64,000 nucleotides of DNA. Origin: Acanthornis magna (lineage: Eukaryota > Chordata > Aves > Passeriformes > Acanthizidae). Location: positions 1 through 64,000 of the forward strand of contig JAWUZG010001067.1 in the NCBI GenBank assembly GCA_036785705.1, in the 5' to 3' direction. The notes under the pieces are model-generated. The model was not told where the DNA came from. It saw nothing but the letters and a program-made list of their open reading frames with translations, and searched no databases. Positions 1 through 12,100 of this stretch are shown here, in pieces. The position numbers were made by a program, and so were the translations under genes. How positions within the stretch are numbered: position 1 is the first letter of the stretch; every line of letters begins with the position of its first letter.

Positions 1-104
1 CCAGGTGGGCGTGGCCGTGCAGTGGGCGAGGGCGGGGCTTCTACTCGGGGCCACGCCCACCGCCGCCCATCCTCGATACCGATTGGTCGGCGACCCGCGG
101 AGAG
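1..104 (+). CDS. NPHS1: NPHS1 exon N1 (partial): middle of Ig1
   Basis: Reads AVQWARAGLLLG then PRYRLVGDPRR, the B-C-D strand region of nephrin Ig1. The exon continues upstream of the window. Donor AGAG|GTGGGC at 105 leaves phase 1. The domain's first cysteine must lie upstream. Confidence 0.9.
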
Positions 105-3100
105 GTGGGCGGGGCTTGGAAGGGGCGGGGTCACAAAAGGGGGCGGGGTTTGGATGGGTGTGGTCACAAAGGGGAGGGGCTAAAGTGGGCGGGGCTAAGG
201 GGAGGGGTGAAAGGGATGGGGTTAAGGGGGAGGGGCTAAAAGGGGCGTGGCTAAAATGGGAGGGGCTTTGGGCGGGGGCTAAAGGGGGCGGGGTTAAGGG
301 GTGAGGGCGGAGTGGGCGGGGTTTGGGTGGGTGGGGCTAAAAGGGGGAGGGGTTAAAAGGAGTGGGGTTTGGGTGGGTGGGGCTAAAAGGGGTGTGGCTA
401 AAAGGGGCGGGGCTAAAGGGGGTGAGAGTAAAGTGGGCGGGGTTTGGGAGGGTGGGGCTGAAAGGGGCGGAGCTAAAGGAGACCGAATGGGGTGGGTGGG
501 GCTAAAAGGGGTGTGGCTAAAAGGGGCGGGGCTAAAGGGAGTGAGGGTGGAGTGGGCGGGGTTTGGGAGGGTGGGGCTCATGGGGGAGGGGCTAAAGAGG
601 GCGGGGTTAAAAGGCATGGGGTTTGGGTGGGTGGAGCTAAAAGGGGGAGGGGTTAAAGGGGGCGGGGCTAAAGGGGGTGAGAGTAAAGTGGGCGGGGTTT
701 GGGAGGGTGGGGCTGAAAAGGGCGGAGCTAAAGGAGACCGAATGGGGTGGGTGGGGCTAAAAGGGGTGTGGCTAAAAGGGGCGGGGCTAAAGGGAGTGAG
801 GGTGGAGTGGGCGGGGTTTGGGAGGGTGGGGCTGAAAGGGGTGGGGCCTAAAGGGGCGGAGCTAAAGGTGCCCAAATGGGGGGGTGGGGCTAAAATGGGT
901 GTGGCTAAAAGGGGGAGGGGCTAAAGGAGGGGTTTAAAGGGGGAGGTGTTTGGGGGGGTGGGGCTAAAAGGGGGAGGGGTTAAAAGGGGCGGGGCTAAAG
1001 GGGGTGGGGCTAAAGAGGGTGTGGTCGGTAGGTGGAGCTGAAGGGGAGGGGCTAAAAGGGGTGGAGTTTAAGGGGCGGGGTTTGGGGGAGGGGCTAAAGG
1101 GGGAGGGGCTAAAAGGGATGAGGTGGAAGTGGGTGGGGTTAAAGGTGGGTGGAGCCAAAGGGGGCGGGGCTCAAGGGGCGGGGTTAAAGTGGGTGGGGCT
1201 AACGAGGGTGGGGTTGGTGGGTGGGGCCAAAGTGGGAGGGGCTAAAAGGGGAGGGGTCAAAGGATGTGGGGCACAGTGGGTGGGGCTAAAGTGGGGAGGG
1301 GTTAAAATGGGTGGGGTCAAAGGGGTGGCATCACAAAAGGAAGTGCAAAGGGGGCGGGGCCAAAGTGGGAGGGGCTAAAAAGGGTGGGGCTAAAGGGGAG
1401 GAGTCAAAGTGGGTGGAGCTAAAGTGGAGGCGCAAAAGGGGCGAGGCTAAGTGGGGCGGGGTTTGTGAGGGTGGCGCTAATGGGCACAGCTGAGTGGGCG
1501 TGGTCGGAGGTGGGCGTAGTCTGTTGTGGGCGTGGTCTGTGTGGGCATTGTCTGTTGTGGGTGTAGTCGGGGGGTGGGCGTGGCCTGAAGTGGGCGTGGC
1601 CCAGGTGAGCACCACCTGCGGATCTCCCCCGTGACCCTCGAGGATGACGAAAGCTTCGAGTGCCAAGCGGGGGAGGGGAACAGCTCCGCCCCCCGAGCCT
1701 CGCGCCCCGCCCACCTCAGCGTGCTGGGTATGCTGGGGGAGCTGGGAGAGACTGGGAGGGACTGGGAGGGGATTGGGTTATACTGGGAGGGACTGGGAGG
1801 GGATTGGGTTATACTGGGAGGGACTGGGAGGGGATTGGGTTATACTGGGAGCACTGGGAGGGGAACAGCTCCGCCCCCCGAGCCTCGCGCCCCGCCCACC
1901 TCAGCGTGCTGGGTATGCTGGGGGAGCTGGGAGAGACTGGGAGGGACTGGGAGGGGATTGGGAGGGACTGGGATGGAACTGGGATATACTGGGAGGGACT
2001 GGGATGGAACTGGGATATACTGGGAGGGACTGGGAGGGAATTGGGTTATACTGGGAGGGGCTGGGATGGACTGGGACAGGATGGGGGGGGAACTGGGAAG
2101 GACTGGGAATGGATTGGGAGGGACTGGGATATACTGGGAGGGACTGGGAGGGGATTGGGACAAACTGGGAGGGACTGGGATGGAACTGGAATGGACTGGG
2201 AGGGACTGGGAGGGGATTGGGACAAACTGGGAGGGGATTGGGATGGACTGGGACAGGATAAGGGGGAACTGGGAGGGACTGGGAATGGATTGGGAGGGGA
2301 CTGGGACAAACTGGGATGGACTGGGAGGGGAACAGCTCCGCCCCCCGTGCCCCGTGCCCCACCCACCTCAGCATGCTGGGTATGCTGGGGGGGACTGGGA
2401 TATACTGGGAGGGACTGGGAGGGACTGGGATTGGACTGGGAGGGATTGGGAGGGATTGGGATGGACTGGGAGGGACTGGGATGGAACTGGGATATACTGG
2501 GAGGGACTGGGATGGAACTGGGATATACTGGGAGGGACTGGAAGGGGATTGGGAGCGACTAGAAGGGACTGGGAGGGGCTGGGATGGAACTGGGAGGGAC
2601 TGGGATATACTGGGAGGGACTGGGACAAACTGGGAGGGACTGGGAGGGGAATGGGAGGGACTGGGATATGCTGGGAGGGACTCAGAGAGGACTGGGAGGG
2701 ACTGGGATGGAACTGGGATGGAACTGGGAGGGGACTGGGATATACTGGGAGGGACTGGGAGGGACTGGGAGTGGATTGGGAGGAGATTGGGAGGGAACTG
2801 GAGGCAACTGGGAGGGGACTGGAGGTCACTGGTTGCTACTGGTTTGGGGTTTGGGGTTACTGGGATTGAACTGGGAGGGACTGGGATGGACTGGGATATA
2901 CTGGGAGCACTGGGAGGGGAACGGCTCTGCCCCCCGAGCCTCACACCCCGCCCACCTCAGCTTGCTGGGTATACTGGGAGGGACTGGGATATACTGGGAG
3001 GGACTGGGATTGAACTGGGAGGGACTGGGAGGGGATTTGGTGCCACTGGTTGTTAATGGTTTGGGGTTTGGGGTTACTGGGATTGAACTGGGAGGGACTG

Positions 3101-6100
3101 GGAGGGGATTTAAGGCAACTGGTTTATACTGGGAGGAGATTGGGAGGTCACTGGGAGTTACTGGGAGCTGTTGGACTGCCCCTCCCAGTCCCTCCCAGTT
3201 TGCTCCCAGTTCCATCCCAGTCTCTCCCAGTTCCATACCAGTCCCTCCCAGTTTAATCCCAGTCCATTCCCAGTCCCTCCCTGTCCATTCCAGTTTGCTC
3301 CCAGTCCCTCCCAATCCCTCCCAGTCCCTCCCAGTCCATCCCAGTCCCTCCCAGTCCAACCCAGTCCATCCCAGTCACTCCCAATCCCTCCCAGTCCCTC
3401 CCAGTTTGCTCCCAGTCCCTCCCAGTTCCATCCCAGTCTCTCCCAGTCGCTCCCAGTTCCCTCCCAGTCTCTCCAGTGTCTCCCAGTTCCCTCCCAATCC
3501 CTCCCAGTTCCCTCCCAGTCGCTCCCAGTGTCTCCCAATTCCCTCCCAATCCCTCCCAGTTCCCTCCCAGTCGCTCCCAGTTCCATCCCAATCCCTCCCA
3601 GTTCCCTCCCAGTCTCTCCCAGTGTCTCCCAGTTCCCTCCCAATCCCTCCCAGTTCCCTCCCAGTCGCTCCCAGTTCCATCCCAATCCCTCCCAGTCCAT
3701 CCCAGTCCCTCCCAGTTTGCTCCCAGTCCCTCCCAGTTCCCTCCCAGTCCCTCCCAGTTCCCTCCCAATCCCTCCCAGTCCATCCCAGTCCCTCCCAGTT
3801 TGCTCCCAGTCCCTCCCAGTTCCATCCCAGTCTCTCCCAGTCGCTCCCAGTTCCCTCCCAGTCTCTCCCAGTCTCTCCCAGTTCCCTCCCAGACCCTCCC
3901 AGTTCCCTCCCAGTCGCTCCCAGTTCCATCCCAGTCTCTCCCAGTCCCTCCCAGTTCCCTCCCAATCCCTCCCAGTTCCCTCCCAGTCGCTCCCACTTCA
4001 ATCCCAGTCCCTCCCAGTCCCTCCCAGTTCCCTCCCAGTCCATCCCAGTCCCTCCCAGTTTGCTCCCAGTCCCTCCCAGTTCCATCCCAGTCTCTCCCAG
4101 TCGCTCCCAGTTCCCTCCCAGTCCATCCCAGTTTGCTCCCAGTTTGCTCCCAGTCCCTCCCAGTCCATCCCAGTTCCTCCCAGTCCCTCCCAGTTTGCTC
4201 CCAGTCCCTCCCAGTTCCATCCCAGTCCCTCCCAGTTCCTCCCAGTCCATCCCAGTCCCTCCCAGTCCCTCCCAGTTCCATCCCAGTCTCTCCCAGTCGC
4301 TCCCAGTTCCATCCCAGTCCCTCCCAGTCCCTCCCAGTTTGATCCCAGTCCCTCCCAGTCGTTCCCAGTCCCTCCCAGTTTGCTCCCAGTTCCCTCCCAG
4401 TTCCATCCCAGTCTCTCCCAGTCGCTCCCAGTTCCCTCCCAGTCGCTCCCAGTCGCTCCCAGTTCCCTCCCAGTCTCTCCCAGTCGCTCCCAGTCCATCC
4501 CAGTCCCTCCCAGTTCCCTCCCAGTTCCTCCCAGTCCCTCCCAGTCCCTCCCAGTCCCTCTCAGTTTGCTCCCAGTCCATCCCAGTCCCTCCCAGTTTGC
4601 TCCCAGTCCCTCCCAGTTCCATCCCAGTCTCTCCCAGTCGCTCCCAGTTCCCTCCCAGTCTCTCCCAGTCCCTCCCAGTTCCCTCCCAATCCCTCCCAGT
4701 TCCCTCCCAGTCGCTCCCACTTCAATCCCAGTCCCTCCCAGTCCCTCCCAGTTCCCTCCCAGTCCATCCCAGTCCCTCCCAGTTTGCTCCCAGTCCCTCC
4801 CAGTTCCATCCCAGTCTCTCCCAGTCGCTCCCAGTTCCCTCCCAGTCCATCCCAATCCCTCCCAGTTCCCTCCCAGTCTCTCCCAGTGTCTCCCAGTTCC
4901 CTCCCAATCCCTCCCAGTTCCCTCCCAGTCGCTCCCAGTTCCATCCCAATCCCTCCCAGTCCATCCCAGTCCCTCCCAGTTTGCTCCCAGTCCCTCCCAG
5001 TTCCCTCCCAGTCCCTCCCAGTTCCCTCCCAATCCCTCCCAGTCCATCCCAGTCCCTCCCAGTTTGCTCCCAGTCCCTCCCAGTTCCATCCCAGTCTCTC
5101 CCAGTCGCTCCCAGTTCCCTCCCAGTCTCTCCCAGTCTCTCCCAGTTCCCTCCCAGACCCTCCCAGTTCCCTCCCAGTCGCTCCCAGTTCCATCCCAGTC
5201 TCTCCCAGTCCCTCCCAGTTCCCTCCCAATCCCTCCCAGTTCCCTCCCAGTCGCTCCCACTTCAATCCCAGTCCCTCCCAGTCCCTCCCAGTTCCCTCCC
5301 AGTCCATCCCAGTCCCTCCCAGTTTGCTCCCAGTCCCTCCCAGTTCCATCCCAGTCTCTCCCAGTCGCTCCCAGTTCCCTCCCAGTCCATCCCAGTTTGC
5401 TCCCAGTTTGCTCCCAGTCCCTCCCAGTCCATCCCAGTTCCTCCCAGTCCCTCCCAGTTTGCTCCCAGTCCCTCCCAGTTCCATCCCAGTCCCTCCCAGT
5501 TCCTCCCAGTCCATCCCAGTCCCTCCCAGTCCCTCCCAGTTCCATCCCAGTCTCTCCCAGTCGCTCCCAGTTCCATCCCAGTCCCTCCCAGTCCCTCCCA
5601 GTTTGATCCAGTCCCTCCCAGTCGTTCCCAGTCCCTCCCAGTTTGCTCCCAGTTCCCTCCCAGTTCCATCCCAGTCTCTCCCAGTCGCTCCCAGTTCCCT
5701 CCCAGTCGCTCCCAGTCGCTCCCAGTTCCCTCCCAGTCTCTCCCAGTCGCTCCCAGTCCATCCCAGTCCCTCCCAGTTCCCTCCCAGTTCCTCCCAGTCC
5801 CTCCCAGTCCCTCCCAGTCCCTCTCAGTTTGCTCCCAGTCCATCCCAGTCCCTCCCAGTTTGCTCCCAGTCCCTCCCAGTTCCATCCCAGTCTCTCCCAG
5901 TCGCTCCCAGTTCCCTCCCAGTCTCTCCCAGTCCCTCCCAGTTCCCTCCCAATCCCTCCCAGTTCCCTCCCAGTCGCTCCCACTTCAATCCCAGTCCCTC
6001 CCAGTTCCCTCCCAGTCCATCCCAGTCCCTCCCAGTTTGCTCCCAGTCCCTCCCAGTTCCATCCCAGTCTCTCCCAGTCGCTCCCAGTTCCCTCCCAGTC

Positions 6101-9100
6101 CATCCCAGTTTGCTCCCAGTTTGCTCCCAGTTTGCTCCCAGTCCCTCCCAGTCCATCCCAGTCCCTCCCAGTCCCTCCCAGTTTGCTCCCAGTCCCTCCC
6201 AGTTCCATCCCAGCCCCTCCCAGTCCCTCCCAGTCCATCCCAGTCAATCCCAGTCCCTCCCAGTCCCTCCCAGTTTGTTCCCAGTTCCATCCCAGTCTCT
6301 CCCAGTGCCCCCAGGCCCCCCCGCGCTGGAGCTGCTGGAGGGGGCGGAGCTTCCCCTGGTGGGCGGGGCCGAGGTTGGGGTGAGGTGCCACGCCCACGAC
6401 GCTCGCCCCGCCCCCACCCTGGAGCTGCGCCTCGGTGAGAGTCAGGAAATTCGGGAATTTGGGAATTTTGGGAATTTTTGGGGAATTTTTGGAAGAATTT
6501 TGGAGAAATTTGGGGAATTTGGGGGATTTTGGTGAATTTTTGGGGGAATTTTCGGTGAATTTTCGGAGATTTCAAGGAATTTTGGGGAATTTTTTTGGAA
6601 TTTGGGGAAATTTGGGAAATTTTGGGGATTTTGGTGAATTTTTGGGGGAATTTTTGGTGAATTTTCGGAGATTTCAAGGGATTTTTGGGAATTTTGGGGG
6701 AATTTTGGGGAATTTTTGGGGATTTTTTTTTTTTTATTTTGGGGATTTTTTTTTTTTTTTTTTAAATGTTGGGAATTTTTTAAAATTTTGGGGAATTTCT
6801 TGGAATTTTGGGGGAATTTCGTGTGAATTTTAAGAGATTTGGGAAAATTTCGGGGAATTTTGGAGCGATTTTTATTCGGTTTTGGAGATTTTGGGGAGAA
6901 TTTTGGGGCGATTTTAATTTGATTTTGGGGGAATTTGGGGAAATTTAGGGTAATTTTGGGGAATTTGGAGGAATTCTGGGGAATTTTGGGTGGATTTTGG
7001 GAATTTCAGGGGAATTTTGGGGGATTTTAGCTGAGGGATTTTGGGGGATTTTGGGGAATTTTGGGTGATTTAGTACAATTTTGTACAATTCTCTCTGATT
7101 TGGGGCAATAATTTTGGGTAATTTTTGATAATTTGGATAATTTGGGATAATTTCAGATAATTTAAGATAAATCGGGGATAATTTTCGATAATTTTGGATA
7201 ATTTTGGGTGATTTCGGATAAATTTTGGATAATTTCAGATAATTTGGGATAATTTCAGATAATTTCAGATAATTTCAGATAAATTTTGGATAATTTGGGA
7301 TAATTTTTGATAAATTTGGGATAATTTTTGATCATTTGGGATCATTTGGGATAATTTGGGATAATTTTGGATAATTTGGGATCATTTTGGATAATTTGGG
7401 ATAATTTCAGATAATTTCAGATAATTTTAGATAAATTTCAGATAATTTTGGATAATTTTTGATAAATTTTTGATAAATTTTGGATAATTTCAGATAAATT
7501 TTGGATCATTTTGGATAATTTTTGATAATTTCAGATAATTTCAGATAATTTTAGATAATTTTGGATAATTTTGGATAATTTGGGATTAATTTCAGATAAT
7601 TTGGGATAAATTTTGGATAATTTTGGATAAATTTGGGATAATTTTGGATAATTTCATATAATTTTGGATAATTTTGGATAATTTCAGATAATTTTAGCTA
7701 AATTTCAGATAAATTTGGGATAATTTTTGATAAATTTTGGATAATTTCAGATAATTTGGGATAATTTCAGATAAATTTTGGATAATTTCGGATAAATTTC
7801 GGATAATTTTTTATAAATTTTTGATAAATTTCGGATAATTTCAGATAAATTTCAGATAATTTTGGATAATTTTAGATAAATTTCAGATAATTTTGGATAA
7901 TTTTTGATAAATTTGGGATAATTTGGGATAATTTGGGGTAATTTTGGATAATTTTTGATAAATTTGGGATAATTTTGAATAATTTGGGGTAATTTTGGAT
8001 ACTTTTAGATAAATTTTGGATAATTTGGGATCATTTTGGATAAATTTTGGATAATTTTGGATAATTTCAGATAAATTTTGGATAATTTGGGATCATTTTG
8101 GATAAATTTTGGATAATTTGGGATAAATTTTGGATAATTTTGGATAATTTTGGATAATTTGGGATAATTTGGGATAATTTCAGATAAATTTGGGATAATT
8201 TCGGATAAATTTTGGATAATTTCGGATAAATTTCAGATAAATTTTGGATAATTTGGGATAATTTTGGATAATTTGGGATAATTTCGGATAAATTTTGGAT
8301 AATTTTGGATAATTTCAGATAAATTTTGGATAATTTGGGATCATTTTGGATAAATTTTGGATAATTTGGGATAAATTTTGGATAATTTTGGATAATTTTG
8401 GATAATTTGGGATAATTTTGGATAATTTGGGATAATTTCAGATAAATTTGGGATAATTTCGGATAAATTTTGGATAATTTCGGATAAATTTCAGATAAAT
8501 TTTGGATAATTTGGGATAATTTTGGATAATTTGGGATAATTTTGGATAATTTCAGATGAATTTTGGATAATTTCGGATAAATTTTGGATAATTTGGGATA
8601 ATTTGGGATAAATTTTGGATAATTTTGGATAATTTTTGGATAATTTCGGATAAATTTCAGATAAATTTGGGATAAATTTTGGATAATTTTGGATAATTTG
8701 GGATAATTTGGGATAATTTCAGATAAATTTGGGATAATTTCGGATAAATTTCAGATAAATTTTGGATAATTTGGGATAATTTTGGATAATTTGGGATAAT
8801 TTTGGATAATTTCAGATGAATTTTGGATAATTTCGGTTAAATTTTGGATAATTTGGGATAATTTCAGATAAATTTTGGATAATTTTGGATAATTTCAGAT
8901 AAATTTTGGATAATTTGGGATCATTTTGGATAAATTTTGGATAATTTGGGATAAATTTTGGATAATTTGGGATAATTTGGGATAATTTTGGATAATTTTG
9001 GATAATTTCAGATGAATTTTGGATAATTTCGGATAAATTTTGGATAATTTGGGATAATTTCGGATAAATTTTGGATAATTTTGGATAATTTTTGGATAAT

Positions 9101-12100
9101 TTCGGATAAATTTCAGATAAATTTGGGATAAATTTTGGATAATTTTGGATAATTTGGGATCATTTTGGATAATTTTTGGATAATTTCGGATAAATTTGGG
9201 ATAATTTCGGATAAATTTGGGATAATTTGGGATAATTTTGGATAATTTCAGATGAATTTTGGATAAATTTCGGATAATTTTGGATAATTTTGGATAATTT
9301 GGGATAATTTGGGATAATTTCGGATAAATTTCAGATAAATTTCGGATAATTTTTGATAATTTGGGATAATTTGGGATAATTTTGGATAAATTTTGGATAA
9401 TTTTGGATAATTTGGGATAATTTTGGATAAATTTCGGATAATTTTGGATAATTTTGGATAATTTGGGATCATTTCGGATAAATTTCGGATAAATTTCGGA
9501 TAATTTTTGATAATTTGGGATAATTTGGGATAATTTCGGATAAATTTCGGATAAATTTCGGATAATTTCGGATAAATTTTGGATAATTTTGGGATAATTT
9601 GGGATAATTTGGGATAATTTTGGATAATTTCGGATAAATTTCGGATAATTTTGGATAAATTTCGGATAAATTTTGGATAATTTTGGATAATTTTGGATAA
9701 TTTTGGATCATTTTGGATAATTTCGGATGAATTTCGGATAAATTTCGGATAAATTTTGGATAATTTTGGATAATTTGGGTGCTTTCCCCAGGGGATGAAC
9801 CTCTCGCCGATGTTTCCTCGCGAGTCTTCGAAAGCTCCGAACCCAAACTGAGCTCAGCCGAGGCCACGGCGCGGTGAGCACCAGTATGGACCAGTATGGA
9901 CCAGTATAAACCAGTTCAGACCAGTATGGACCAGTATGGACCAGTATGGACCAGTATAGACCAGTATGGAACAGTATGGACCAGTATAGACCAGTATAGA
10001 CCAGTATAGACCAGTATAAACCAGTATAGACCAGTATAGACCAGTTCAAACCAGTATAAACCAGTTCAAACCAGTATAGACCAGTATAGACCAGTTCAAA
10101 CCAGTATAAACCAGTATAAACCAGTATAGACCCATTCAAACCAATATAAACCAGTATAGACCAGTATAAACCAGTATAAACCAGTATAAACCAGTTCAAA
10201 GTAGTATAGACCAGTATAAACCAGTATAAAGCAGTATAAACCAGTATAGACCAGTATAGACCAGTTCAGACCAGTTCAAAGCAGTATAAACCAGTATGAA
10301 CCAGTATGGACCAGTATGGATCAGTCAGCTCCAGCGAGGCCACGGAGCGGTACGGACCAGTTCAAACCAGTATAAACCAGTATAGACCAGTGTAGACCAG
10401 TTCAAACCAGTATAGACTGGTTCAAACCAGTATAAACCAATATGGACCAGTATAGACCAGTCTGAACTGGGATAGACCAGTATAAACCAGTTTAAACCAC
10501 TGTAGACCAGTAGGGACCAGTACAGACCAGTCCAATCCCATCCCAGTCCCTCCCAGTGCCTCCAGTCTCTCCCAGTACATCCCAGTTCACTCCCAGCCCC
10601 CCCAGTTCAATCCCAATCTATCCCAGTCCCTCCCAGTTTAATTCCAATCCCCTCCCAGTCCCTCCCAGTATATCCCAGTTCCCTCCCAGTGACTCCCAGT
10701 TCATTCCCAGTCCCTCCCAGTCCCTCCCGGTACATCCCAGTCCATCCCAGTTCAATCCCAGTCCCTCCCAGTTCAATCCCAGTCCCTCCCAGTTCAATCC
10801 CAGTTCATTCCCAGTATATCCCAGTCCCTCCCAGTTCCCTCACACTCCCATCCCAGTCCCTCCCAGTTCACTCCCAGTTCACTCCCAGTCCCTCCCAGTC
10901 CCTCCCAGTATATCCCAGTCACTCCCAGTCCCTCCCAGTCCCTCCCAGTCCCTCCCAGTATATCCCAGTCACTCCCAGTCCCTCCCAGTCCCTCCCAGTA
11001 TATCCCAGTCACTCCCAGTCCCTCCCAGTCCCTCCCAGTATATCCCAGTCCCTCCCAGTCCCTCCCAGTCCCTCCCAGTATATCCCAGTCCCCTCCCAGT
11101 TCAATCCCAGTTTCCTCCCAGTTCACTCCCAGTCCCTCCCAGTCCATCCCAGTTCCCTCCCAGTTTAATCCCAGTCCCTCCCAGTCCCTCCTAGTCCCTC
11201 CCAGTATATCCCAGTATATCCCAGTCTCTCCCAGTCCCTCCCACTCCCTCCCAGTCCATCCCAGTTCACTCCCAGTCCCTCCCAGTCCATCCCAGTTCAC
11301 TCCCAGTCCCTCCCAGTTTGTTCCCAGTCCCTCCCAGTCCCTCCCAGTCCCTCCCAGTCCCTCCCAGTATATCCCAGTCACTCCCAGTCCCTCCCAGTCC
11401 CTCCCAGTATATCCCAGTCCCTCCCAGTTCACTCCCAGTCCCTCCCAGTTCAATCCCAGTTCATTCCCAGTATATCCCAGTCCCTCCCAGTTCCCTCACA
11501 CTCCCATCCCAGTCCCTCCCAGTTCACTCCCAGTTCACTCCCAGTATATCCCAGTTTACTCCCAGTCCCTCCCAGTCCCTCCCAGTATATCCCAGTCCCT
11601 CCCAGTTCACTCCCAGTCCCTCCCAGTCCCTCCCAGTTCACTCCCAGTCCATCCCAGTCCCTCCCAGTCCCTCCCAGTTCACTCCCAGTCCCTCCCAGTC
11701 CATCCCAGTTCACTCCCAGTTCACTCCCAGTCCCTCCCAGTCCATCCCAGTTCACTCCCAGTCTCTCCCAGTTCACTCCCAGTCCCTCCCAGTATATCCC
11801 AGTCCCTCCCAGTCCCTCCCAGTTCAATCCCAGTCCCTCCCAGTCACTCCCAGTCCCTCCCAGTCCCTCCCAGTCCCTCCCAGTATATCCCAGTCACTCC
11901 CAGTCACTCCCAGTCCCTCCCAGTTCACTCCCAGTCCCTCCCAGTCCCTCCCAGTATATCCCAGTCACTCCCAGTCTCCCCAGGCTCACCCTCGGTCCCT
12001 CGGCTCAGGATCAATTTCTGATCTGCTCAGCCTCCAACGCTGCAGGGGCAGCGCCAGCCGAGGCCAAACTGCGCCTGGACATCCGAGGTGAGTCGGAATT

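Noticed and set aside
2584..6438. 1284-codon open frame on + (and similar long frames on both strands, e.g. 22459-24453, 3998-6397, 60401-62050)
   Set aside because: They follow the minisatellite with units lacking stops, are open on both strands and overlap introns of nephrin or RBM42. Low-complexity PSQSLPVP or GTGRDWEG translations show no protein homology and phase drifts with repeat indels.
7081..9780. Possible CRISPR-like or satellite centromere array
   Set aside because: Units are about 11 bp without unique spacers, and the array is intronic between two nephrin exons; a vertebrate context excludes CRISPR.
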